Translations under genes and position numbers: made by a program
NCBI GenBank assembly: GCA_016584305.1
Contig: JACEEZ010003813.1
Coordinates: 1-64,000 of the forward strand
DNA: 64,000 nt
Direction: 5' to 3'
DNA from: Chionoecetes opilio
Taxonomy: Eukaryota > Arthropoda > Malacostraca > Decapoda > Majidae
Shown here: piece by piece, positions 10,030-19,922 of the stretch
Position numbering within the stretch: position 1 is the first letter of the stretch
Layout of the letters: each line of letters opens with the position of its first letter
The notes under the pieces: generated by a model
The model's database searches: none
The model's input: the letters and a program-made list of their open reading frames with translations, nothing else
Told to the model about the DNA's origin: nothing

Positions 10030-11064
10030 CGTGTGACACCAACAGGAAAGCTCTGGCTGCAGTATATGAAAACGATTGATATCCTAAGATCTACCCTGAT
10101 GGCTCAACGTACTATAACTTTATGCTTTACTTAAAGTCTCTGAAGAAATGCTTTCTTACTTCACATCAAGTGGCCACAACAGTTATGCCAAGTCAGTACA
10201 TCTGTTCCTGCAGGACATGCAAAAACTAGAAGGACGAAATCTGCATGTTTTTCAAAAATCATGGATGGGTATATGTTTTGTCAGACGTAGCGATAAGGTG
10301 TGGGGTGCCTTAGCAACAGATTTGATCATTGAGCAGGTTCTAATGAAGTCTCTTAAGAGCAAAGGTGGGATCACGCATGGTCGAGGGATGGATGAGACGC
10401 AACGGACAAGATGGCTGCTAACGATGCCTGATTATGCACAGATAACATCCGAGATGGAGAAGTTAAGCACATACAAGCATGTACAAACTGAACTGAGTAC
10501 AAGTCAAATGCAACGAGATATGACTGACACATCAATCATCCTTGAGTACCTGGAAACCACGATACATTCGACAAGTGTGATTATTTGTATGACATATCAA
10601 CAGGAATGCCTCAACTGTTTCTAACGTCCACATGGCTGAAGATTTGGGAAGGTCCATTATTTCCAAGATGGAAGGAGAACATGTTACAAAACATGTCTTC
10701 AGGAAAACAAACCAAGTGAAAGTAATGGGTGCGAAGGTGATTACAGATGGAGAGGAACTAAGTGTCGACCCCCAGATTCTATTCCAATGACTTTTAATAA
10801 TTGCCAACAACAGCGATGTTGACCTAAATGAAGTGTTTACATATGAGCTCTCTATGTATCCACCACCACTCTTCACAAAACAGGGGCTGCTTAACTCTGC
10901 TTCAAAACCAAAACTTGCTGAGCTATTTTCCAAACTATGTAAGGATACCCCAGAGTTCCCAGTTCCTGAAGCAGAATGCAATGTGTTGGACGGGGGTTCC
11001 CTTCTGCAGCGTTTGCCATGGACACAGGGTCAAACATACAGACAAATAATCACCGCTTACAGTG
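10030..11064 (+). pseudogene. Degraded copy of a conserved uncharacterised invertebrate ORF
   Basis: Segments in different frames run in a consistent order: TGKLWLQYMKTIDILR (about 10050), YNFMLYLKSLKK (10110), then an open stretch from 10148 with YFTSSGHNSYAKS, FVRRSDKVWGALATDL, IIEQVLMKS, GGITHGRGMDETQR and TRWLLTMPDYAQI. After 10600 come SNVHMAEDLG, RKTNQVKVMG, SVDPQILFQ, YELSMYPPPLFT and finally VLDGGSLLQRLPW near 11000. I recognise this order of motifs from large, unannotated proteins found in many copies in cnidarian, mollusc, crustacean and fish genomes; I know of no assigned function. The SGHN..Y.KS, RSD..W.G..TDL..EQ and GG.T.GRG motifs are its best landmarks. The high copy number suggests mobility, but that is inference. 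At least four frameshifts and one stop show this copy is dead or badly sequenced. 3' similarity stops at about 11064. Confidence 0.6.
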
Positions 11065-11590
11065 GAGCCCCGGGCCTAGGCCCCGCACCTGTGAGGGTGA
11101 AATGTACTGTCTCCAATTACTTCTGACCGGCCCTCGTATCATCGTATGTTCCAATTACTTATATTCGCATCCTCCTCCTATATCCTTTTGATCTCTACCG
11201 ACAAGGCAGCTGCATGTCCGTGTCAGGTTCCTATCTTTCTTTCTCCCTTGTGTAATGTAAGGTGACACGCAAAGGCGCCACGCGAGCTGATCCTTAAACC
11301 ACACCTATTTCCCTCATCTTCCTACAGGCTTGCGCGGATGATCTTTGCGCCAGAATCCGTTCATGGAGATTTACCACGCAGATTTAAAGTTGCTTCCAAG
11401 CTATAAAAAAATGCAGAAGGCATGAATCGTATGTCTGACAGCGACGTACATCATCTTGCACACTCACTGGTGTGTGGGAGGGAGGGTTTCCCTCTCTCTC
11501 CTCCCTCCATAGGCAGTTGACAGTTTGCATGATTTTGAACTTATAGCCTGCACCGTTTCCCTACATCCCGTGTTTTTGCTGGATTACATA
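11065..11590. other. No gene recognised; 5' flank of the Tc1-like gene
   Basis: Contains a CT/GGGA-rich stretch near 11476-11510. The transposon's own terminal repeat should lie here but I could not identify a matching inverted pair. Confidence 0.35.
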
Positions 11591-11631
11591 ATGGGTGGAA
11601 AACATACGGATGGCACAACGATTCAAGCAAT
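11591..11631 (+). pseudogene. Tc1-like transposase, first codons, split by LTR element
   Basis: ATG at 11591 opens MGGKHTDGTTIQA and is interrupted by the LTR retrotransposon at 11632. The frame resumes exactly at 14584 once one copy of the CAAT duplication is removed, giving the helix-turn-helix IIDLYKAGINNKEIC. The ATG is therefore a convincing start for the split gene. Confidence 0.8.
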
Positions 11632-12134
11632 TGTAACGCGAGAAATTACATTAATAGGGGAAGAGATGAAATAGTGAGAGGGAAACAGTTGGAAGTGGGA
11701 TAGACTACGTATACATTATATTAGGATAACGACTGACATTACATGTGCGTATCGTTAAGGGGTAACAGTGCGACTGAAGTTACCAAAGATAGTAAATTAT
11801 ATTAGGATAACGACTTGAGCATTTCGCGTGCGTATCGCTAGGAGGGAAGGAAGACTTAATATTAAGATAACTTGTGAATGTATAATAACTACATAATGGA
11901 GACAGTAAAGAGTTAAATATATTATAATTAGAAATATATATTAACGCGTTATCATTCTGTTTCCAACCAGTCTTTACATATTTTCTTAAATCTTTTATTT
12001 TTGTTCAAATCATATATTTTTTTTTCCACTTAATGGGGTGGTGGCAGCGGAGTAACCAGGACTGTAGAGTACACTCCCAAGGTGGGCACTACTATGGTAA
12101 AAAAAAAGGTGTAGATGGTCAAAAGACCATTACA
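11632..12134 (+). repeat. Left LTR (503 bp, internally shortened)
   Basis: TG...CA ended. Compared with the right LTR it lacks about 413 bp after GAAGAGATGAAAT; the junction falls at a short GAAATA-like match. Otherwise nearly identical, so insertion is young. Confidence 0.85.
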
Positions 12135-12137
12135 TTT

Positions 12138-12152
12138 TGGTGGCAGCGGTTT
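12138..12152 (+). other. Primer-binding-site-like sequence
   Basis: TGGTGGCAGCGGTTTGG follows the left LTR after TTT. The leading TGG fits pairing with a tRNA 3' CCA end. I do not assign the tRNA. Confidence 0.5.
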
Positions 12153-13663
12153 GGATCCATTCGATGGTATCCGCGTACCCACGAGCCAACTAACGCCTTG
12201 TTAGTTAGTTTTTTTTGTCAAGTGCCAGTTACCTAGTGATCACATACTGTACAGTATGGTGTGTATAGAGTATAGGTGTACAGAGTACCGTTAGTGATTA
12301 TGACTAGTTCGCTCAGACCGTGGAGGAAGATGATACTAACGTAACAGTAGGCCCGGGTTACCCACATGCTAACATAGACGCTGATAAAGACATTAGTGAT
12401 GGCCTGGAAAAGCCGAAGCGGAGTAGTGAAAGGGTGCGGCATGAAATACGCACACCTCCGACCCGCTGTTGAACATGAAAGTGATGTGGGTAGCGCGTAT
12501 GCAGTGTGTTTATGGGTGATGTAGGATGCGTGAAGGTAGTGTGGATGTGGGTGATGTGACACTACATCCACGTGTGGATGCAGTGTGGAACGATGCCGAG
12601 TGGAAGTGGATAGTGATGTGTGTGGAAGTGGATGGATGATGAATGTGTGGATAGGGGGGTTGTATTCCACACTTAACGCTAATGTAGGGCAGGATGTCAT
12701 GTAAAAGGTGCGGTAAGGTTAGGTTACCGTACCTTACGGTTAGATTAACATTAGGATAGAGGTAACAGCTCATGTAGAACTAGACGCCCTACAAGTAAGC
12801 AACTTTACGGGTTGTCGTGGCAGTATAATAGCCACCTTAGAAAAGTTGCGTTAGAGTGGTAGTAATGGAGGAGGAATTGTACACAACACCATCTTGAGAG
12901 AGGAGGCCAGTGAAGAGATACGTGCTTATTATAATGACAGAAGTGTTAATCTCTCGTGAGAGAGATTAATTTTCACCACTTTCTCTAGTGAGAGAGAGAA
13001 AGAGAGAGAGATGAATGTCCCCTAGAACGAATGTAAAGGTTAGGAATTCTTGCTTTAGAGGGCGCACACAGATTGCACTGAACACTACAACCCGCTAGGT
13101 TGTCGTTAGACCCAAGGATGTGCTTGGCTCTGAGCTTTGCTCGTTGGGTGAATAGACGCAGGAGTATGTATGCCTCGCAAAGGAGGTGAGCCTTATCCCA
13201 AGTAATTGAGGGTATGGAGTAAATCAGTCGTGATTTCTCCCTCGCACCTACGCCAGGATTAGTGGGGTAAAAGAAAATAACCATTGCAGACTAGAGGGAC
13301 GAGTCCAGTCGCGACTCTATAGGGCTTCGGCCTTGACAAATAAGAGAAAGTGAGAAGGTTCTCATTTCAAGGGAGTGAAGGCATTACATTAAATACGTAT
13401 TCCCAAACTGGTCAAATCTACTCTTGGTGAGGGAAGTGATAAGTTAAGAATACATACTATCTCATTTTGTTGTAAATTTGTTGGAAGAATTGGAAAATGC
13501 AGGATGAGAATATTTGTTTGTAAGTGATAGAAGATCCTAAGAAAATTTATATGAAATTATGTGTGATGTATATGATAATTTTTTTTATTTTTAGTTAGAT
13601 ATCAGGTAGGATGCTTGATGAAGGACTGAGGCATAAGGAATTTTTTTTGGGGGGAAGAAGCTA
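12153..13663. other. Non-coding interior of the LTR element
   Basis: Holds a GTGTGGATG-rich stretch (12500-12660) and an inverted CTCTCGTGAGAGAG motif (12950-13010). Open frames here are short or low complexity and no gag, protease, RT or integrase motif is visible. Confidence 0.7.
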
Positions 13664-14579
13664 TGTAACGCGAGAAATTACATTAATAGGGGAAGAGATG
13701 AAATAACACATAAGTATCAATAAGCTAACGAGAATTTTCCTCCACGCCTCATTCCTGAATCACTGGTAGGCTTATATTTAAACCAGTAGTAATTAGACAC
13801 GTAGCGAAACGAGGTGAGAACGGGGATTCTAGGTTAGAATAATTTTAGAAGCAGCTCGACGTTCGTTGAGTTAAGTCGCCTGTGGGGAGGTGATATTCTC
13901 GCCCTTGGTAAAGGTATGTTGTGAAATGTTTGTTAACTAGAGATGTAGACATGACTTACTGGTGATTCTTTTTTGTTGACCAAGACTAATGAAGTGCATT
14001 ACTTAGGGTCCCAAGGTAGGATGCTGTTGGCGGACCAGGGCCAAGCGCTCACAAATTAGCAGAGGGGGCAACCACAACATGTCACAGCCAGCCGTGTGAG
14101 GACAAGGAGAAAAGAAGGAAATAGAAAAATAAGTGAGAGGGAAACAGTTGGAAGTGGGATAGACTACGTATACATTATATTAGGATAACGACTGAGCATT
14201 ACATGTGCGTATCGTTAAGGGGTAACAGTGCGACTGAAGTTACCAAAGATAGTAAATTATATTAGATAACGACTTGAGCATTTCCGTGCGTATCGCTAGG
14301 AGGAAGGAAGACTTAATATTAAGATAACTTGTGAATGTATAATAACTACATAATGGAGACAGTAAAGAGTTAAATATATTATAATTAGAAATATATATTA
14401 ACGCGTTATCATTCTGTTTCCAACCAGTCTTTACATATTTTCTTTTTGTTCAATCATATATTTTTTTTCCCACTTAATGTGGGTGGTGGCAGCGGAGTAA
14501 CCAGGACTGTAGAGTACACTCCCAAGGTGGGCACTACATAATGGTAAAAAAAGGTGTAGATGGTCAAAAGACCATTACA
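13664..14579 (+). repeat. Right LTR (916 bp, full length)
   Basis: TG...CA ended. Contains the ~413-bp block (13707-14131) missing from the left LTR. 3' end abuts the CAAT target duplication. Confidence 0.85.
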
Positions 14580-15573
14580 CAATCATTGATCTTTACAAGG
14601 CTGGGATCAATAATAAAGAAATTTGCAAGCTTATAGGACTAAAGCTTAGAACAGTGCAAGATTTGATCCGCCAATTAAGGCTGGCGGAGAGGTGAATTTC
14701 CTGCTCCCAAAAATACAACCAGGGAAACAAAAAAAAACGTGTAACAGAACCAGGAGCATGTTAAGGCGACAGCTTGATGCCAATCCTAGCCTTACAGCCA
14801 GAGAACTGAAGGAAGAAAATCATACTCTTCTTGGTAATGTGTCGCTTCGTACTGTACAGGAAACTTTGAAACATGACCTTTGGTACAGGTGTTACAGGGC
14901 GCGGAAATAAGCCACTGATAAATGAACACCAAAGGAAGAAAAGGCTTCATTTTGCAAAGAAATATAGAGATTGGCCTCTCGACAAGTGGTGGGCTGTGCT
15001 GTGGAGTGACGAAAGCACCTTTTGTGTGAGTGGAGGACCAACAAAAGTGTACCGTCGCCCCGGCTCAGATCCCACCGATCCTCGCTACACACGAAAGACC
15101 ACAAAACACCCTCCCAGTTTAATGGTGTGGGGTTGCTTTTCTTTTCATGGTATTGGGAACTTAGTTGTTTTCCCAAAGAACACAACTGTTAAGAAAGTGG
15201 TGTATTTTGATCTTTTAATGACCACCTGGAGGCCTGCTTTGAAAAACACAAGTACAGATTTTCCAACAGGATGGAGCATCCTGCCACACAGCTCGAGATG
15301 TGATACAGTGGCTTGATGACTGCAAGATTGGGAGAACAGATGACTGGCCAGGTAATTCTCCCGATATATCACCCATAGAAAATCTTTGGGCCATCATTAA
15401 AGGCAAACTCCGCTCACGTGACACCTCTACACTCCCGAGTCCCCAAGCTTGAAATGGAGCTCCGAAAGTGTTGGGAAGAATTTAAACCCGAGTTCCTTCA
15501 AAATCTTGCTGACAGTGTACCACGTCGCCTTCAAATGGTCATCAAGAGGAAGGGCTATGCAACGAAATACTAA
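14580..15573 (+). pseudogene. Tc1-like transposase, main part
   Basis: Continues from 11591-11631. The first stretch reads IIDLYKAGINNKEICKLIG, a paired-like helix-turn-helix, then frame changes near 14690. 14692-14910 covers the second helix-turn-helix (SLTARELKEE, VSLRTVQETL). 14873-15316 covers the start of the DDE domain with KWWAVLWSDESTF (first Asp), KVYRRPG and MVWGCFS. Another indel near 15260 leads to QQDGASCHTARD (second Asp) and NSPDISPIENLW (Glu), ending at TAA 15571. Counting in frame, 35 residues separate the second Asp and the Glu, one more than in classical Tc1. Three or more frameshifts plus the LTR insertion make it non-functional. Confidence 0.85.
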
Positions 15574-15613
15574 CTACAATTGTAAGTATTAATATTCTAC
15601 ATTATTTTGTTAC

Positions 15614-16227
15614 TAGCCGTAAAGCCGCCCTCCGGGCGGACTTTTTGGCTAGCTCCTGCGGAGGGCTATTGGTGGGCCATTGGCCCACCACCTGTGTTTG
15701 GTGGGCCAAAGGCCCACCAAACACAGACTCTCCAGATAGCCCCTTCTAGCTTTCCTGAAATCATGGATGTAGAAATGTATGTATTAACGCCAACCTATTC
15801 ACATCACCCCCAATCCATTCACTCACCCATTACCCATCACCCCCCATCCATTCACTCACCCATTACCCACCACCCCCCACTCATTATCCATCACCACACA
15901 CCCATTCACTCACCCATTACCCATCACCCCCCATCTATTCCCTCACCCATCACCTCCCACCCATTCACTCACCCATCATCCCACACCCATTACCCATCAC
16001 CCTACATCAAGGTTTCCTCAATTCTCGCAACCCACATTTTTTTTCACAATTCTCGCTAATAGGCTGCTAAAAAATAAAAATAAAATGATCGGATCATCTC
16101 ATAAATAGGCTTAAAACCTTCCCCTGCTCGAGCCGGTTCCAAAACTGTGCCATATGAGGGGATTCCGCCACAGGGGCGGCACCTGGAGCGGGCACACACA
16201 CAACTTTCGCTCATATTATTATAGATA
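15614..16227 (+). repeat. Interspersed repeat family R, copy 1
   Basis: Starts ACTAGCCGTAAAGCCGCCC, has a GGTGGGCCA/TGGCCCACC palindromic block near 15672-15720, an internal minisatellite, and ends TATTATTATAG. Copy 2 at 40852-41545 shares both ends and the internal order. Transposition mechanism unknown. Confidence 0.75.
15791..16010. repeat. CATTCACTCACCCATTACCC minisatellite
   Basis: About eight degenerate copies of a 27-30-bp unit of CCCATTCACTCACCCATTA type, internal to repeat R; the same array is present in copy 2 (40995-41260). Confidence 0.85.
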
Positions 16228-16817
16228 AACATGGGGCGTCATACGTGTAAATGTTCCCTTTTCGGAGGCGCGCACTGATTATCCGCGCAGACTGTACTCA
16301 GTCATTCAACTGTCATTGGCTACAACTTTTCCTCCTCCCATTTATATTTTAGTGATTGGCTATAGGAATTTCAACTCCTCCTTCCTTTCTTCTCATTTGC
16401 TACTCTGTGTCCTCTTTTCTAAAAGTCACGCCCCCATGGCCGGGGTTTTGATCGTGACCCACTGACCTCAGGAGAATGAGTCAGGATCCAATTTTACTCG
16501 ACACTGGTCATTTCAGTGTCCTCTGTACATCCTTGTATATATCGTATTTCAATATACTACTTAAAAAGGGAGTGACGTGTTACGTGTATACCTGGACCCT
16601 ATATAATATTATATAGAGAGAGTGAGTGAAGAACAATTCGACATCAACTTGAGTTCCTGAGGCGGGCTCACCATCACTACAAACATACTTCTGCATCCAG
16701 AACAACGAACGGAAAGACGTGTACAAAGTAAGAATCACGGGTGCTACTTTAGTATGCGTTCTACCGCAGTAGCGCAGTCTACAGTGGTGTGGGTGTGATC
16801 TACCCCTACACCGGTCC
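16228..16817. other. No gene recognised
   Basis: Contains two inverted CCAAT motifs (about 16314 and 16359) and a TATATAATATTATATA palindrome near 16600. No supported gene start follows. Confidence 0.3.
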
Positions 16818-16945
16818 ACAGGTCCTCTACCCCTAACCTAACCTCACTATAACCCCCTAAAAGTTACTAACTTAACATCCCTATAACCCCTAAAAGTTAC
16901 TAACCTAACCTCACTATAACCCCCTAAATGTTACCAAAATAACCT
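16818..16945 (-). repeat. 33-bp tandem repeat of TTAGG-like type, left inverted arm
   Basis: Three to four copies of AGTTACTAACCTAACCTCACTATAACCCC. The complement occurs as a longer array at 18548-18806, so the two arrays face each other across 1.6 kb. Confidence 0.8.
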
Positions 16946-18547
16946 GGGCCCAAAAAATCGGCCGCCTATCAACCCTTCAAATAAGGCCAAATAATGCTCT
17001 CGAACCACGTGCGTAGTTGTGATAAGACTTGAGAAAGTCACAGGGAAAAGCATGCAATCTGGGGAAAAATCCCTGGCCATCTAAGGAAAATCCCCAGTAA
17101 ATTAATCACTCACTTAATCGTGAAATTATTGTAGTCAGTGTAACCCTCTTACCTAACCCTCTCATTATAATCACATCATCAAACACTTCAAATTACAAGA
17201 GTAAATAATCCTTTCAACTTACCCTTTAAAATTGAGATACACCCTGACGGCTGTAAAATGGCGCCGATGGTAATATACGTGATGGGGTGATTTGCATAAC
17301 TACGTAGTGGTAGTTATCGACAACACCACATTTTAATTGTAGTCCAAGGTGGCAGGTTTATTAATGCAAGTGCAATAATCTTTGGTTTGCACAATGAGTT
17401 TTGTGGCGCACACATAAATAAAAGTTCCTTTGGTTTCTCGTTATTACACTCCAAAAAATACTGGAGTCACCATCTGCACAACCTTTCATGCTGGTGGCTG
17501 CGCCAGTGTACTGAACCCGCAGCCTGGCCTGACGTCACTGAGGTGGCAATTATACGTGGAGTATTATAAACATCAATATATTCCCCTATATGATTATTAT
17601 GCAATACATATGCTTAAATATATCAGAAAGGTTGATTCTTCTTCTTCTTCTTTCTAGGTGGGAGCTAAACCACGGTTTTCAGTCGCAGTTCAAAGCCTAT
17701 TTTCCGGCTGGCTCCCTGAGGGCTTGTAGGATTAGGCCCTAACTCTCTGCTCTTTTTACCCAAGCCTTTTCTAGAAATACTTTAACCCCTTCAATGATTC
17801 TTCTATTGGTGTCCTGTACCCTACTCAAACCTAAAAGAAATTCCATTATCCCATCTATGTTCCCCATCTATGTTTTGATGTGGTACGAATTTAGAGCATT
17901 TCGTATCCATATATGCAGTAATTAATGCAAACTGTACCTGGTTCCTTACACAGCATTACATAGCCAGCTGTAATCAAGCTTATAAAGGGGTGTAATGCAG
18001 CTCAGTCGAGTAAGGAAACGCTCGGGACTGGATCTGACTGGACTTAGAATTTTTTGAGGCACCTCATATTTCATAGCGGCCGTGTGGGTTAACCAAGGCC
18101 GAGCGCACGCTGGAAACTTTAAAGATGTGAAGTACAATAAGCATACAATACAGTGCGGTATTTCATTTCAGTCAAAGCCGGAAGGAGGAGTTGTAAAGAA
18201 TTTCCCAAATTTCACTACTCGTTTTTTTTCGGGCGACGACGACGGCGGGAGGACACTCAGAACATAAAAACTAGATGGCGACCTTAGTTTTAGGTCGTCA
18301 CTGGGTTTGATATTTGGTAATTTGTTAATTTATAACCATAATATAACACAGATGAAGACAAAAAATGACACAGATCGCTGTTCAATATAAAATCCCCGGT
18401 TTTTACAATTTTATCTCTTAATATCGATATTTGAAAAACTATGAAAACAACTACGCCTAATGTCATGTATATATTCCTTTTTTTAGACACTATTAAAACC
18501 CCTTTGGCCCTATTCGCCGGTGTTACTGCTCAGATCCGGTCCGATCC
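16946..18547. other. Interior between the two inverted arrays
   Basis: No coding frame recognised. It may be the body of a non-autonomous element whose subterminal repeats are the two arrays. A TTC microsatellite sits at 17635-17652. Confidence 0.4.
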
Positions 18548-18806
18548 GGTGTTTTATGGACGGGTTGTAGTGGGGTTTTAGGTTAGTAACTTTTAAGGGG
18601 TTATAGTGAGGTTAGGTTAGTAACTTATAGTGGGGTTAGGCTAGTAACTTAAGTGGGGTTTAGGTTAGAAAACTTTTGGGTTATAGTGAGGTTAGGTTAG
18701 TAACTTATAGTGGGGTTAGGTTATTTACTTTTAGGGGTTAGTGAGGTTAGGTTAGGTTATAAATTTTTTGGGGTTTTATAGTGGGGTTTTAGGTTAGTAA
18801 CTTATG
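18548..18806 (+). repeat. 33-bp tandem repeat of TTAGG-like type, right inverted arm
   Basis: About seven degenerate copies of TTATAGTGGGGTTAGGTTAGTAACTT, complementary to the array at 16818-16945. Confidence 0.8.
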
Positions 18807-18816
18807 ACATATCTTA

Positions 18817-18852
18817 TGTTTAACTATACGTAGTTATATATGTTAAACATAA
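18817..18852. repeat. Short palindrome
   Basis: TATGTTTAACTATACGTAG and its near complement form a 36-bp inverted repeat immediately beyond the right array. Confidence 0.7.
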
Positions 18853-19922
18853 CGTACAATAAACATAGTATACGTATAACAATACTTTGCTCCGCGCGAC
18901 TGCCCTCTATATTTTGTGGATCATACGGGCGGCCGCATGGGGACGGCGGCCGCATAGGGTGGTGACCCCGACTGATAAGGAGCCAGATATCTAAAACATT
19001 AAAAAAAGTTCATATTTACGAACTTACCGGATACGTGTTGTTGTTGTTTTTTGGGTTTGAGGGCTGCGAGGATCCCTGGTTAATATGGAGGAGTTTCACG
19101 TACGCTACAGACCTTACTACTCACGATTTCAATTTTTGGGGGGGCTCAGTATACTGTACACCACTACTCTACTTGCGCTAAATAAAAAATTAAAAAAATA
19201 TGTATATATTGAAATTATCCTTTTGTTGTCTATAGGGCAGCCAGACACCCCCTCCTCCATCAAACTCTTTATCGACACTGGCTGTACGGGGCCCGTGACT
19301 TATGCGAGGGACTCAGACGATGCAGGCCAAAAGGAACCACACACGGAAAACTTTGTGTTACTCAGAATTTCAACCTTTTTTTCACACCTTTCACCAAGCC
19401 AATCAGAGGCCGTATGGTTAGGCCAATGACAATCCTTGGGGAACACTATGAGTCCTGGTGATGTCCTATGATGCTATCACAGGCGCGGGAGTTGACCTGT
19501 TTTCCTCAGGAAGGCACAGGGGAGGCGAATGACAGCGTGTTGCCGGGAGGGGAAACGCCAGCCGCCGCCTGCAGGGGGCAGGTCAAAAGGTGACGTTCAG
19601 GGCGAAGAGTTGAGACTGTAGCACTACACGATGGGAGTGGAAGCGCGGGAACTACAACAGAAAGTGTTCAATAGTCTCAGCGACGTTGCTGCACCAGGGA
19701 CATTTAGGGTCAGGGGGCAGACGAAGGGCCCTGCAGGTGAACCGTTTCGTGAGTCACGGTCCGATCCGATGATGTTTGGGGTATATTGCCTTATCAACGG
19801 CACCATGCGTTGGTTTACTGCGATTTATATTCCTTTTGTTGCTTGTGGTGGGTTTCTGCTGGGTGTTTAAGTTCTTTAACCTATTTTCCTCTTCCTCCAA
19901 AATGCGAACAAGACATCTCTGG
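18853..19922. other. Unassigned; possible promoter and first exon
   Basis: Two CCAAT motifs (19398 and 19424) lie about 210-230 bp before an ATG at 19631 that opens MGVEARELQQKVFNSLSDVA and reaches a potential donor CTGCAG|GTGAAC at 19737. No family recognised, so I do not call a gene. Confidence 0.2.

Larger units (their letters stand above)
11632..14579 (+). mobile_element. Non-autonomous LTR retrotransposon
   Basis: Bounded by direct repeats starting TGTAACGCGAGAAATTACA and ending GACCATTACA, with CAAT target duplications at 11628-11631 and 14580-14583. A primer-binding-like sequence follows the left LTR, and a purine-rich tract (GGGGGGAAGAAG, 13650-13660) precedes the right one. The 1.5-kb interior has no gag or pol frame. 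Copying must have depended on enzymes from a related full element; a 4-bp duplication suits Gypsy-like elements but is not decisive. Confidence 0.88.

Noticed and set aside
12233..12700. 155-codon minus-strand frame in the LTR interior
   Set aside because: His/Thr/Pro-rich low complexity with no gag or pol motif.
15607..16059. 150-codon frame rich in His/Pro/Ser
   Set aside because: Translation of the CATTCACTCACC minisatellite within repeat R.
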